From positions 1-43,421 of the forward strand of contig CALWIP010000049.1 of assembly GCA_944380775.1 (NCBI GenBank): a stretch of 43,421 bases of DNA, given 5' to 3'. The position numbers and the translations under genes were made by a program. A model generated the notes under the pieces. That model did not search any database and was not told the origin of the DNA. It was given only the letters and a program-made list of their open reading frames with translations. Source of the DNA: an uncultured Clostridia bacterium. Its GTDB lineage: Bacteria; Bacillota; Clostridia; Oscillospirales; Acutalibacteraceae. Positions within the stretch are counted from its first letter, which is position 1. Each line of letters begins with the position of its first letter. This document shows positions 18,113 through 25,661 of the stretch, piece after piece.

Positions 18113-18829
18113 ATGCAAAATGAGAATGAAATTCTGAAGGCGCTGCGCGCGCTGGCGGATCCTGCATACCAAAAATTCCAGAGCGGGTTGATCCCGAATC
18201 TCGCGCCGGAAACGGTGCTCGGTGTGCGCATGCCGCAGCTCCGCCGCCTGGCGCGTTCCCTGCGCGGCACGCCGGAAGCCGCGGAATTCCTGCGCCGGCT
18301 GCCGCACGGCTTCTACGAGGAAAACAACCTCCACGGCCTGCTGCTCTGCGGCTCGCGTTCTTACCCGGAAACGGTGGCGGGCCTGGACCGCTTCCTCCCG
18401 TTTGTGGACAACTGGGCCACCTGCGACCTGCTCAAGCCGCGCGCGTTTGCGCCCCGCCCGCCGGAACTGCCCGGCCAGCTCCTGCGCTGGCTCGCCGCAA
18501 GCCACCCCTACACCGTGCGCTTCGCGGCCGGCATGCTCATGACCCACTACCTCGGCGAGGATTTCCACCCCGCCTACGCGGACGCCGTCGCGGCCCTGCC
18601 GCCCGGGGAATATTATGTGGACATGATGCGCGCCTGGTACTTCGCCACGGCGCTCGCCAAGCGCTGGGACGACGCTTTCCCCTACCTACAGGGCGGCGCG
18701 CTCGATCCCTGGACGCGCCGCGCGGCCATCCGCAAAGCGCTGGAAAGTTACCGCATCACCCCCGCGCAAAAGGATTGCCTGCGCGCCCTGCGGGCATCCC
18801 TCCAGGGGACCTCCGCCCCGCAGCCCTGA
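18113..18829 (+). CDS. AlkD-like DNA alkylation repair protein
   Basis: A 238-residue protein of the AlkD/HEAT-like repeat DNA glycosylase family, which removes bulky or positively charged alkylated bases. Family features are VLGVRMPQLRRLAR near residue 36, YEENNLHGLLL, DNWATCDLLKP (including the catalytic-region Asp), and YYVDMMRAWYFATALAKRWDDAFPYL. It is built almost entirely of helices. The ATG at 18113 follows AGGAGG. The next gene downstream on the same strand has a LexA-controlled promoter; no LexA box was seen before this gene itself, so its SOS control is unproven. Confidence 0.9.
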   Translation: MQNENEILKALRALADPAYQKFQSGLIPNLAPETVLGVRMPQLRRLARSLRGTPEAAEFLRRLPHGFYEENNLHGLLLCGSRSYPETVAGLDRFLPFVDNWATCDLLKPRAFAPRPPELPGQLLRWLAASHPYTVRFAAGMLMTHYLGEDFHPAYADAVAALPPGEYYVDMMRAWYFATALAKRWDDAFPYLQGGALDPWTRRAAIRKALESYRITPAQKDCLRALRASLQGTSAPQP

Positions 18830-18914
18830 AAACGCGCGAAGGCGCGCCAGCTGCGCCGGAGCCCCCCGGATTCGCGCAGGCTCCGCGGGACGCGCCATGC
18901 GAATGCAAAATATC

Positions 18915-18928
18915 CGAACGAATGTTCT
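18915..18928 (+). promoter_or_regulatory. LexA box 1 (upstream of -35)
   Basis: CGAACGAATGTTCT contains GAAC-N4-GTTC exactly, the core of the Firmicute LexA (DinR) operator. It ends eight bases before the -35 of the promoter at 18937. Confidence 0.85.
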
Positions 18929-18936
18929 GTTTTCTC

Positions 18937-18966
18937 TTGACAGAACCCGCCGGCCCGTGCTACAAT
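18937..18966 (+). promoter_or_regulatory. SOS-type promoter of the small membrane protein gene
   Basis: TTGACA (18937-18942), 18 bases, TACAAT (18961-18966). LexA boxes lie on both sides (18915-18928 and 18979-18992), an arrangement expected to give tight repression and induction by DNA damage. Confidence 0.85.
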
Positions 18967-18978
18967 AGGGGCAGAAAC

Positions 18979-18992
18979 CGAACATATGGTCG
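18979..18992 (+). promoter_or_regulatory. LexA box 2 (at the transcription start)
   Basis: CGAACATATGGTCG differs by one base from the ideal palindrome CGAACATATGTTCG. It lies about 6-20 bases after the expected transcription start. Confidence 0.82.
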
Positions 18993-19014
18993 GGTTTAGA
19001 GGGGGAACGGTGGA

Positions 19015-19299
19015 ATGGACGGGATTTTTGGATGGAGCGTCATCGCGGCGGTTGTAGTGATGGTTGCACATTACCGCCCGCGGTCTCACGACAGCATTGC
19101 GCTGTGCGCCATGTGCGCGGCGGGCGGCGTCCTGGCGGTTGCGGTCTCCCCCGACGGGCCGCCGGTGGTCGAGCTGTTCCGCGGCACGGCGCTGGTGGTC
19201 CTTCTGGTCCTGGCGTTCTTCCAGCTGCGCGGCGAACGCGCGCCTGCGGCGGAACGGCAGGCTAAAGCCTGCACCAACGCCGCGCGCCGGGCTGGGTGA
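19015..19299 (+). CDS. Small SOS-regulated membrane protein, unknown function
   Basis: A 94-residue protein with three predicted membrane segments: about residues 5-20 (GWSVIAAVVVMVA), 27-44 (IALCAMCAAGGVLAVAV) and 52-70 (ELFRGTALVVLLVLAFF). A short basic tail follows. A GGGGGA ribosome site precedes the ATG. No family is recognised. The promoter has two LexA boxes, so it should be induced by DNA damage. Known SOS-induced small membrane proteins include toxins such as TisB and division inhibitors, but no similarity to either is visible. The last 13 or so residues (after AAER) are encoded by a copy of the dispersed palindrome GCAGGCTAAAGCCTGC, which suggests the original C-terminus was changed by a repeat insertion. 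Confidence 0.72.
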   Translation: MDGIFGWSVIAAVVVMVAHYRPRSHDSIALCAMCAAGGVLAVAVSPDGPPVVELFRGTALVVLLVLAFFQLRGERAPAAERQAKACTNAARRAG

Positions 19300-19950
19300 A
19301 AAAAAGTACCTAACTGCGCGCGCGAGTGAAAGGGCAGGCTCCCGGCAGGCGAAAGCCTGCGCCTGCCGGGAAAACAGTCCACCGGACTGTTTTCCCGGCC
19401 CGGTGCTTTCGTCAGCTTTTTGGCGGTTCGGATTTTCGTTTACCGCTCGACGAAAAGCGCTGGTAAAACAGCGTCCAGCGCTGCACCGCTTCTCACCCAG
19501 AGGAACCAAGTCAAATCCTCCCGCCCGGGGGACCCCTCCCGGCGCGTGGGTCCCCCGCAGCGCGCCCGGTCCCGGGGGGACCGGCTCGCGCTGTCCCCTC
19601 CTGCGCTTTTTGCACCGCCCAGGTGTTTCGACCTCTGCGGAGGTCGAGTTGGGGCGCTGCCCCAACACCCCGCCGCCTTTTGAAAAGGCGGGCGAAAACT
19701 TTTTTCCCCGCTTCGCGGTGTTTCTTAAAAAATTACGCCCGGTATTTAACTCTTCGCTAAATACCGGGCGTTCTCTTTTGCCCATTGGGGGCGTTGTTCT
19801 TTTTCGCTGCGCATTTTCTCGCACCGGACACCGGGCCCTCGTGTTCCACAATCAGAACTTTTCGCGGGCTGAACCGGAACCGTTCTGCGCCGGGGTGAGG
19901 CGGGACGCCGCAATGCGCGACGCGCCCGCCGCAGGCGCCGCAATGCGCGG
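19257..19950. repeat. Mosaic intergenic repeat, copy R4 (longest)
   Basis: About 690 bases between convergent genes, with no credible gene. It contains the palindromes 19257-19272 and 19345-19360, a 16-bp stem GCCGGGAAAACAGTCC/GGACTGTTTTCCCGGC (19365-19399), a stem CGGGGGACCC/GGGTCCCCCG (19526-19557), CGACCT/AGGTCG (19629-19646), GTTGGGGC/GCCCCAAC (19648-19666) and the CCGCCTTTTGAAAAGGCGG stem shared with R1. The CGCCCGGTATTT terminator (19735-19771) and inverted copies of the AACACACATGG and GCGAAAAGTCC modules (19814-19895) follow. Confidence 0.8.
19735..19771 (-). terminator. Terminator of the hydroxyproline operon, probably bidirectional
   Basis: ACGCCCGGTATTTA (19735-19748) pairs with TAAATACCGGGCGT (19758-19771). 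On the minus strand the stem is followed by AATTTTTT, suiting the operon that ends at 19958. On the plus strand TCTCTTTTG follows, so transcripts from 18973 may also end here. Confidence 0.85.
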
Positions 19951-19957
19951 CGTAAAA

Positions 19958-21127
19958 TCAGCAGTAGCTTTCTTTGAGGATGTCGAGGAGGTCTTCCTTG
20001 GTGAGCTTGTAGGCTTCGAAATCGATGCCCGTGCCGTCGACGGTGACGTCGACGATCTTCTGGAAGTCCTCCGGCTTAATGCCGTACTGGGACATCGGCA
20101 GGCGGTAGACGCCGGTCTTCTTCATCAGGTCGACCAGCGCGTCGACATACGCCTTGCCCGGGTTGGCCGGGTCCGCGGCGACGCCCATCATCGCGCCGAG
20201 CTCGTCCAGCAGCTCCGGACGGTGCGCGCATACTTTCTTGTAGTACGCTTCCGCGATGAAGATGAGGCTCGCGCCGTGTGCCACGCCCGGGAACAGGCCG
20301 CCGATGGTCTGGGCAATGATGTGGTGCGAGGTGGTGTTAATGAGCGCCTGGGTGTAGCCGCTCAGGATGTTCGCCGCGTAGGACATGTTCACGCGGGCCT
20401 CCAGGTTGGAGCCGTCTTCCGAAACGACCGGCAGCCACTTGGCAACCGTCTCAACGGAATCACGCGCGTACAAGTCAACCAGGCGGTTGTTGTGCTCGTT
20501 GGAGATGTAGCACTCCGCCGCATGGAACAGCGCGTCAAAGCCCTGGTACACGGTGAGGGAGTGCGGCAGCGAAACCATCAGCTCCGGGTCGATGATCGAG
20601 ATGGCCGGGAAAATCGCGTCGACCGCAAAGTCGAGCTTCTCGCCGGTGTCCTCGTTCGTCACGACGCAGTACGGGTCCGTCTCGGTGCCGGTGCCGGCCG
20701 TCGTCGAAACCGTCACAACCGGGGCCGCAACCTTAATCTCCTTGCGCCCGCCGGTGCCGGCATACGCATAATCCCACAGGTCGCCCGGGTTGACCATCAT
20801 CACCGCCGCCGCTTTCGCGGTGTCGATGCTGCTGCCGCCGCCAAGGCCCAGGGTGAAGTCGCAGCCGTTCTCTTTGGCAATTTTCGCCGCTTCCATCACG
20901 CTCTTGCGGGTCGGGTTCGGGCAGATGCCGTCATACACAACCGCGCCGACGCCGTTCTTCTCGAGCAGCGCGAGCACGCGGTCCTGGATGCCCAGCTTCT
21001 TCATCAGGCCGTCCTCCGTGACGCAAACCAGGGCCTTTTTGCCCGGCAGCGCAACGGTGGCGAGGTCTTCTAAACGGCCCGGGCCGAAGACGACGCGGGT
21101 CGGCGTATAGGTGTCTACCTTAAACAT
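19958..21127 (-). CDS. Iron-containing alcohol dehydrogenase
   Basis: A 389-residue group III (Fe-dependent) NAD(P)-alcohol dehydrogenase. It has the nucleotide motif LGLGGGSSIDTAKA near residue 95 and TTAGTGTETDPY. The metal ligands are visible as IIDPEL (Asp), GFDALFHAAE (His), TSHHIIAQ (His) and GVAHGASL (His). The ATG at 21127 follows AAAGGGGA; longer reading to 21217 is not supported. It is the last gene of the operon starting at 26666. Its position after a DHDPS-family deaminase suggests that it reduces the aldehyde product, presumably 2-oxoglutarate semialdehyde to 5-hydroxy-2-oxopentanoate. This is inference; related enzymes act on butanol, lactaldehyde or 4-hydroxybutyrate. Confidence 0.92.
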   Translation of the reverse strand: MFKVDTYTPTRVVFGPGRLEDLATVALPGKKALVCVTEDGLMKKLGIQDRVLALLEKNGVGAVVYDGICPNPTRKSVMEAAKIAKENGCDFTLGLGGGSSIDTAKAAAVMMVNPGDLWDYAYAGTGGRKEIKVAAPVVTVSTTAGTGTETDPYCVVTNEDTGEKLDFAVDAIFPAISIIDPELMVSLPHSLTVYQGFDALFHAAECYISNEHNNRLVDLYARDSVETVAKWLPVVSEDGSNLEARVNMSYAANILSGYTQALINTTSHHIIAQTIGGLFPGVAHGASLIFIAEAYYKKVCAHRPELLDELGAMMGVAADPANPGKAYVDALVDLMKKTGVYRLPMSQYGIKPEDFQKIVDVTVDGTGIDFEAYKLTKEDLLDILKESYC

Positions 21128-21187
21128 GGCAGGATTCCCCTTTCGAAATTCGCTGTTTTTGTTTTCTAAAATCCAGAACGGACGCGC

Positions 21188-21206
21188 CCCGCGCGCAACG
21201 CGCGGG
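21188..21206 (-). repeat. Intercistronic hairpin in the hydroxyproline operon
   Basis: CCCGCGCG/CGCGCGGG with a 3-base loop, enclosed by an outer CCAGAA/TTCTGG pairing. It lies in the 105-base gap between the DHDPS-family gene and the alcohol dehydrogenase gene and has no strong T-run. It may act as an mRNA stabiliser or partial terminator. Confidence 0.55.
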
Positions 21207-21232
21207 ACAGCGCCCACTCTTCTGGTTGAAAC

Positions 21233-22120
21233 TTACGCGAGCTTGTCGGCGCGCATGGCTTCTACCACATACGCCTTTTCTTCTTCGGTCAGCTCGTTGC
21301 GCGGGCGGCGCACATAACCGCCGCACATGCCCTTGCGGGTGGTGAGGTACTTGAGCGACTGCACCGGCTTCGGGAAGGTTTCGAGGACTTCCAGCGCCGG
21401 GAGGATCTCCTTGTAGATCTCCTTGCCCTTCGCCAGGTCGCCGGCCTTCACGGCCTCGTACAGCGCGTTGCACTGCTTCGGCGCAACGTTGCCCAGCATG
21501 CTGATCCAGCCGACCGCGCCGTCCGCAAAGCTCTCGAACGCCAGGTTGTCGCAGCCGCAGAATACGGAGACGGTGTCCGGCGCGTCGATGAGCACTTCGG
21601 TCAGCTTCTGCATGCTGCCGCTGGACTCCTTCACAACCGCCACGTTCGGCAGGGTGAAGATCTTCTGGAACGTCTCGCGCTCAATGGAGACGCCGCAGCT
21701 GCCCGGGTTGTTGTACACAACCAGCGGCAGGTCCACATGGTCGTTGATGTACTTGTAGTTGGAGTAAATCTCCTCCTGGCTCGGATGGCAGTACGGGGCG
21801 GAGAGAACCATGCACGCATGGCCGCCGCATTCCTTCACGTTCTGCATGAGCTCGACAACGTCTTCCGGACGCTCGCGGGTCGCGCCGACAATAACGCTGA
21901 TGCGGTCCTTCACGTACGGGACAATCTCACGTACATAGGCCTTGTGCTCTTCCAGCGACATGCTCTGGTACTCGCCGGTGGCGCCCAGGATGCAAACGCC
22001 GGTCACACCGTCCGCGATGAGCGCGTCCAGGTTCTTCTTGGAAGCTTCGAAGTCAAAGCTGCCGTCCTCCTTGAAGGGGGTCACAACTACGGGATATACG
22101 CCTTGGAAATTCTTGTTCAT
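21233..22120 (-). CDS. DHDPS/NAL-family lyase, probably pyrroline-4-hydroxy-2-carboxylate deaminase
   Basis: A 295-residue class I aldolase-fold protein. It has GVTGVCILGATGEYQSMSLEE near residue 38, the catalytic tyrosine in LVVYNNPGSCG (about residue 137) and the Schiff-base lysine in VAVVKESSG (about 165). The family includes dihydrodipicolinate synthase, N-acetylneuraminate lyase, keto-sugar acid aldolases and Pyr4H2C deaminase. The operon holds an epimerase of the proline racemase family and an imino-acid dehydrogenase, so the deaminase role in 4-hydroxyproline breakdown is favoured: it would give 2-oxoglutarate semialdehyde and ammonia. The start is ATG 22120 (11 bases from AAAGGA) rather than GTG 22129. 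Confidence 0.85.
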   Translation of the reverse strand: MNKNFQGVYPVVVTPFKEDGSFDFEASKKNLDALIADGVTGVCILGATGEYQSMSLEEHKAYVREIVPYVKDRISVIVGATRERPEDVVELMQNVKECGGHACMVLSAPYCHPSQEEIYSNYKYINDHVDLPLVVYNNPGSCGVSIERETFQKIFTLPNVAVVKESSGSMQKLTEVLIDAPDTVSVFCGCDNLAFESFADGAVGWISMLGNVAPKQCNALYEAVKAGDLAKGKEIYKEILPALEVLETFPKPVQSLKYLTTRKGMCGGYVRRPRNELTEEEKAYVVEAMRADKLA

Positions 22121-22188
22121 GGCAAACACGTCCTTTTCTAAAAGATCAATATTTTTGAAAAACGAACGGCTACTTCAAGAATGCGCCC

Positions 22189-22215
22189 GCCGGGCGGGAA
22201 CGCGCCCCGCCCGGC
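22189..22215 (-). repeat. Intercistronic hairpin before the DHDPS-family gene
   Basis: GCCGGGCGGG (22189-22198) pairs perfectly with CCCGCCCGGC (22206-22215). It lies in the 102-base gap between the FAD dehydrogenase and lyase genes. There is no T-run, so mRNA stabilisation is likelier than termination. Confidence 0.6.
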
Positions 22216-22222
22216 CCGGCGT

Positions 22223-23404
22223 TTACTGCGCGGCCTTCTCGGTAAAACGGCTGTAGCGCAGCGGGGAAATATCCATCATCAGCTCGTTGCCGGCGATCAT
22301 GTCGGCAATCATCTTGCCGGTGATCGGCGACAGGCCGATGCCGTCGCCCTCGTGGCCCGCGGCAATGTAGAAGCCCGGCACCGGCGTGGCGGAAACAATC
22401 GGCATGTGGTCCGGCGTGAACGGGCGCACGCCCGTGTACGCGCGGATGACCTTGATGTCGGCGATGATCGGGAAGAAGCGGATCGCGCGCTCGGCGATAG
22501 CCTGCATGACCTCGATGTCGCTCGAAATGTCCTCGCCCGCAAAACGGCGGGAGGAACCGATGAGGAAGTTGTTCGACGCGGTCGGCTCGAAGACGAACGC
22601 AACGCCGTTGCGCTCAATGGCCTCGGAAACCGGGCGCTTGTAGCCGTCGGTCTGGAACTTCGCCATCAGGTAGCCGAATTCATGCACCTTGCGGCGGCCA
22701 ACCTGGAACGTCTGCTCCGAGACAAGGATCTGGCCCTGGCGCGCCTGGATCGGGATATCCAGCCCGACCATGCGGCCGATGACCGGCGCCCAGACGCCGG
22801 CGCAGTCGACGACGTTCTTGGCGGCGATGTCGCCGTTGGTGGTGTGGACGACGAAACCGCCGTCCTGCTTGTCAATGGAGGTGACGGTGCGGTGCAGCAG
22901 CAGCTGCGCGCCCAGCTTGCGCGCCTGGAACGCCAGGCCAAAGCACAGGCCCATCGGGTACAGTGAGCCGTCGCACGCCGTCTCCAGGCCGCCCGGCAGG
23001 TCGTCCGCCAGCAGCGGCTCGTCCTCTTTAATCTCTTTGTGGTCCATCATGCGCATCGGGATGCCGCACGCGACCATCTCGTCGCAGAATTTCTTGGCAA
23101 TCTCCATTTCCTCATCCGTTTCCATGAGGAAGAGGCTGCCCTTCTGCCGCCATTCAATCGGGTATTCCAGCTCGTGGCTGAGCTGCTCAAACATATCCTG
23201 GCTCGCCTTGGCAAACAGGCAGTCGAAGCCCGGCAGCTTGTCGCAAACCAGGATGTTGCCGTCGCTCTTGCTGCTGGTGCCTTCGGCCAGGTCGCCGGAG
23301 TCGATGAGGGCCACGCTCGCGCCGGCCTTGGCGTTAAAATAGGTGGTTGCGGCGCCAATGACGCCCGCGCCGATGACGGCTACGTCTACGGTCCAATCAG
23401 CCAT
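22223..23404 (-). CDS. FAD-dependent D-amino acid dehydrogenase subunit (HcnC/DAO-like)
   Basis: A 393-residue flavoprotein of the DAO family. The N-terminal Rossmann motif is VAVIGAGVIGAATTYFNAKAG, then the acidic LIDSGD. The C-terminal GVRPFTPDHMPIV and GFYIAAGHEGDGIGLSPITGK are the family flavin-binding end. It resembles the catalytic beta subunit of D-hydroxyproline dehydrogenase and of HcnC/opine-oxidase complexes. Its partners are encoded directly upstream (23397-25635). It would oxidise cis-4-hydroxy-D-proline to the pyrroline, passing electrons to the Fe-S subunits. The ATG at 23404 follows AAAGGAG; the gene overlaps the upstream ferredoxin gene by eight bases. Confidence 0.88.
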   Translation of the reverse strand: MADWTVDVAVIGAGVIGAATTYFNAKAGASVALIDSGDLAEGTSSKSDGNILVCDKLPGFDCLFAKASQDMFEQLSHELEYPIEWRQKGSLFLMETDEEMEIAKKFCDEMVACGIPMRMMDHKEIKEDEPLLADDLPGGLETACDGSLYPMGLCFGLAFQARKLGAQLLLHRTVTSIDKQDGGFVVHTTNGDIAAKNVVDCAGVWAPVIGRMVGLDIPIQARQGQILVSEQTFQVGRRKVHEFGYLMAKFQTDGYKRPVSEAIERNGVAFVFEPTASNNFLIGSSRRFAGEDISSDIEVMQAIAERAIRFFPIIADIKVIRAYTGVRPFTPDHMPIVSATPVPGFYIAAGHEGDGIGLSPITGKMIADMIAGNELMMDISPLRYSRFTEKAAQ

Positions 23405-24227
23405 TGTCGTCTTCTCCTTTCCCAGCGGTCGCCAGCGCGCCAAAGGTCACCGGGCGTACCGGAGGACGGTCGGTGGCAGGCGGGATCTCGGATGCTTTCT
23501 TGCCGGTCTCCTCCTGGATGATGCGGGTCACGAGCTTGCCGCAGGTCTTGCCCTGGCACAGGCCCATGCCGCAGCGGACGCGGCGCTTAATGCTCGTGAC
23601 GCTCTCGCCGGCGTATTCGCGCACGGCCTTGCGCACCTGGCCGGCCGTGACTTCTTCACAGCGGCAGACGATGACGTCGTCGTCGATGTACTCGGCATCC
23701 GGCACCGGGGTGAACACGGCGGGCTCCGCAGCGTTCAGGCGGCGGATGGTGCGCACCTCGTCGACATGCTCCTTCGGGATTTCAATGGTGACGACGGGCG
23801 TATGGTCGTTGCGGGCGGGGTTGAGCACGCGGGTGACGACGCCCTTGCAGACAAAGCTGCCGGAGCGGTCCAGCGCGTCGACCTCGTCGCCCTTTTCGGG
23901 CAGCGGCAGATATTCAAACGGGAAGCTCACCTTGCCGAGCGTGTCGCTGTAGCTCTTGTCCACCACGAAGATGGCCAGGCCGGAGCACGCCGCGACGCAC
24001 ATGCCGCAGCCGGTGCAGAGGCTCTCGTTGATGTGCGGGTTGTTGGTAATGGGGTTGCCTACCTGGATGGCGTGCATCGGGCAGGCGGCTTCACAGGGGT
24101 TGCAGGGGATCTCCTGCACGCACTCCGCGATGGCCACCGGGCCCTTCGCGAACCTTTCTTCGCTCGGCCAGCCGTTGGCGGCGCGGATTTCTTCCAAAGA
24201 CGGGAACCCGTTTTGCAGGATACTCAT
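23397..24227 (-). CDS. Fe-S electron-transfer subunit: ferredoxin plus BFD-like [2Fe-2S] domain
   Basis: A 276-residue protein with two Fe-S parts. Near residues 42-85 are ferredoxin-type motifs: CNPCEAACP (CxxCxxxCP) and CTGCGMCVAAC (CxxCxxCxxxC), enough for one or two [4Fe-4S] clusters. Near 187-240 is a BFD-like [2Fe-2S] domain: VCRCEEVT, then RCGMGLCQGKTCG. Known HcnABC-type complexes place the BFD domain at the end of the HcnB-like subunit; here it is on a separate ferredoxin-like chain. A role as electron outlet of the dehydrogenase to ferredoxin or another carrier is inferred from operon position: two bases after the FAD/NAD subunit and overlapping the DAO subunit. Confidence 0.88.
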   Translation of the reverse strand: MSILQNGFPSLEEIRAANGWPSEERFAKGPVAIAECVQEIPCNPCEAACPMHAIQVGNPITNNPHINESLCTGCGMCVAACSGLAIFVVDKSYSDTLGKVSFPFEYLPLPEKGDEVDALDRSGSFVCKGVVTRVLNPARNDHTPVVTIEIPKEHVDEVRTIRRLNAAEPAVFTPVPDAEYIDDDVIVCRCEEVTAGQVRKAVREYAGESVTSIKRRVRCGMGLCQGKTCGKLVTRIIQEETGKKASEIPPATDRPPVRPVTFGALATAGKGEDDNG

Positions 24228-24229
24228 AC

Positions 24230-25315
24230 TCAGTTCACCCCTCTTTCGACAATGCGTTGTTTCGCGGCCTGGCGGCGTTCGCCGAACGGGCCCATGCGCA
24301 GCGCGGCCAGACGGTCGCGGATTTCTTGTTTCTTGGCCTCGGCCTCGTCGTTGCCGATGCGGCCCAGGGACTGCGCGATTGCGACGCCGGCCAGGCGGCC
24401 TTCGTCCATCGCGGTGTTGGCCTCTTCTACGCCGGCAATGTCGCCCGCGACATAAACGCCCGGCATGGAGGTCTCCATATTTTCATTGTGCAGCGGCATC
24501 CATCCGCCCATCTCGGGGATGAAGTCGTGCTTGACGCCGGCCATCCACGCCAGCTCGGTGAGCGGGCGCAGGCCGACCGCGACGCAGATGACGTCGACGT
24601 CGACAATCTTCTCGGTGTTCGGGACGACCTGGCCGTCCTTGAATTCGCCGATGATCGCCTGGCGGACATGGTCGTCGCCAATGGCCTGCACAATGGTGTG
24701 GCCCAGGAAGAACGGCACGCCCGCGCGGCGGACCTTCGCGGCGTGTACGCCGTAGGCGCCGATGCGCGGCATGCCCTCGACAATGCCGACGACGTCCGCG
24801 CCGGCCTGGAGCAGCTGGTACGCGACGATGACGCCCACGTTGCCGGAGCCGACCATCAGCACGCGCTTGCCCGGCAGCACGCGGTTGACGTTGATCATGG
24901 TCTGGGCGGCGCCGGCGCCCATGACGCCCGGCAACGTCCAGCCCGGGAAGCGCAGCGCGTTCTCAGAACCGCCGGTGCACATGAGGATCTTCTGCGCCTG
25001 CACAATCTCGGTGCGGCCGTCGCGCAGCACGGCGACGCGGTTGTCGGAGAATACGCCGATGGCCGCGCTGTTGAGCCAAACCTCAACGCCGCACTCCTCG
25101 GTGTCTTTGAGCAGCTGGCGGCCGATGTCAATGCCGCGGATGCCCGCGTTATGCGCGCGCGAGCCGAAGAACTTATGGATCTGCTTGAACAACTGGCCGC
25201 CGGGGCGCTTGTTCTCGTCCACGACGAGGACCTTGGCCCCCAGGCGCGCCGCTTCGATCGAAGCCGCCAGCCCGGCCGGGCCGCCGCCGATCACAACCAC
25301 TTCGCGCTGTGTCAT
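24230..25315 (-). CDS. FAD/NAD(P)-binding oxidoreductase subunit (HcnB-like)
   Basis: A 361-residue pyridine nucleotide-disulfide oxidoreductase-type flavoprotein. It starts with VVVIGGGPAGLAASIEAARLGAKVLVVDEN (FAD), has a middle Rossmann motif VLMVGSGNVGVIVAYQLLQAG (NAD(P)) and the closing GVYVAGDIAGVEEANTAMDEG. It is shorter than typical HcnB because the C-terminal BFD-like domain is on the next gene product instead. It is likely the alpha subunit of the D-hydroxyproline dehydrogenase complex. The ATG at 25315 overlaps the stop of the [2Fe-2S] gene (ATGA), showing translational coupling. Confidence 0.88.
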   Translation of the reverse strand: MTQREVVVIGGGPAGLAASIEAARLGAKVLVVDENKRPGGQLFKQIHKFFGSRAHNAGIRGIDIGRQLLKDTEECGVEVWLNSAAIGVFSDNRVAVLRDGRTEIVQAQKILMCTGGSENALRFPGWTLPGVMGAGAAQTMINVNRVLPGKRVLMVGSGNVGVIVAYQLLQAGADVVGIVEGMPRIGAYGVHAAKVRRAGVPFFLGHTIVQAIGDDHVRQAIIGEFKDGQVVPNTEKIVDVDVICVAVGLRPLTELAWMAGVKHDFIPEMGGWMPLHNENMETSMPGVYVAGDIAGVEEANTAMDEGRLAGVAIAQSLGRIGNDEAEAKKQEIRDRLAALRMGPFGERRQAAKQRIVERGVN

Positions 25316-25635
25316 TTTGTACCTCCCCGCTTTCCAAAGCCGTCTTGGGTCTCTACGACCATGCCGTCTTCCACCGGCGTAATGCAGGTGCGCACGTTCG
25401 GCTGGCCGTTTACCGTCATGACGCAGTCGGTGCACTGGCCAATGCCGCAGTAGATCCCGCGCGGCTCATGCCGGTAGGTCGTGTGGCGGTGGACCTTGAT
25501 GCCGTTGGCCATCAGGACGGCCGCGATGACTTCGCCTTCGCGGGCCTCGTACTCCACGCCGTCAACGGTGATCTTCACCATCCGCACAGGCTCGGTGTCG
25601 CCCAAAATCGGATGGTGCTGGATACGCATATCCAT
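25312..25635 (-). CDS. [2Fe-2S]-binding subunit (HcnA/SoxA-like)
   Basis: A 107-residue ferredoxin-like protein of the Fer2_4 type. A beta-grasp start (VKITVDGVEYEAREGEVIAA) is followed by the cluster motif YCGIGQCTDCVMTV and RTCITPV. Such small subunits pair with HcnB- and HcnC-like flavoproteins in D-hydroxyproline, opine and glycine (cyanide) dehydrogenases. The ATG at 25635 follows GAGGAGG by ten bases. It is 26 bases after the epimerase stop. Confidence 0.9.
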   Translation of the reverse strand: MDMRIQHHPILGDTEPVRMVKITVDGVEYEAREGEVIAAVLMANGIKVHRHTTYRHEPRGIYCGIGQCTDCVMTVNGQPNVRTCITPVEDGMVVETQDGFGKRGGTK

Positions 25636-25661
25636 AACATCGATTCCTCCTCTTTCTGATA

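Noticed and set aside
19257-19950. CRISPR array in the repeat-rich gap
   Set aside because: The hairpins differ in sequence and spacing, there are no regular spacers, and no cas genes are present in the window.
19064-21073. A 669-codon plus-strand frame across repeat R4 and the alcohol dehydrogenase
   Set aside because: It overlaps palindromic repeats and then the antisense of a clear Fe-ADH gene, and has no domain.
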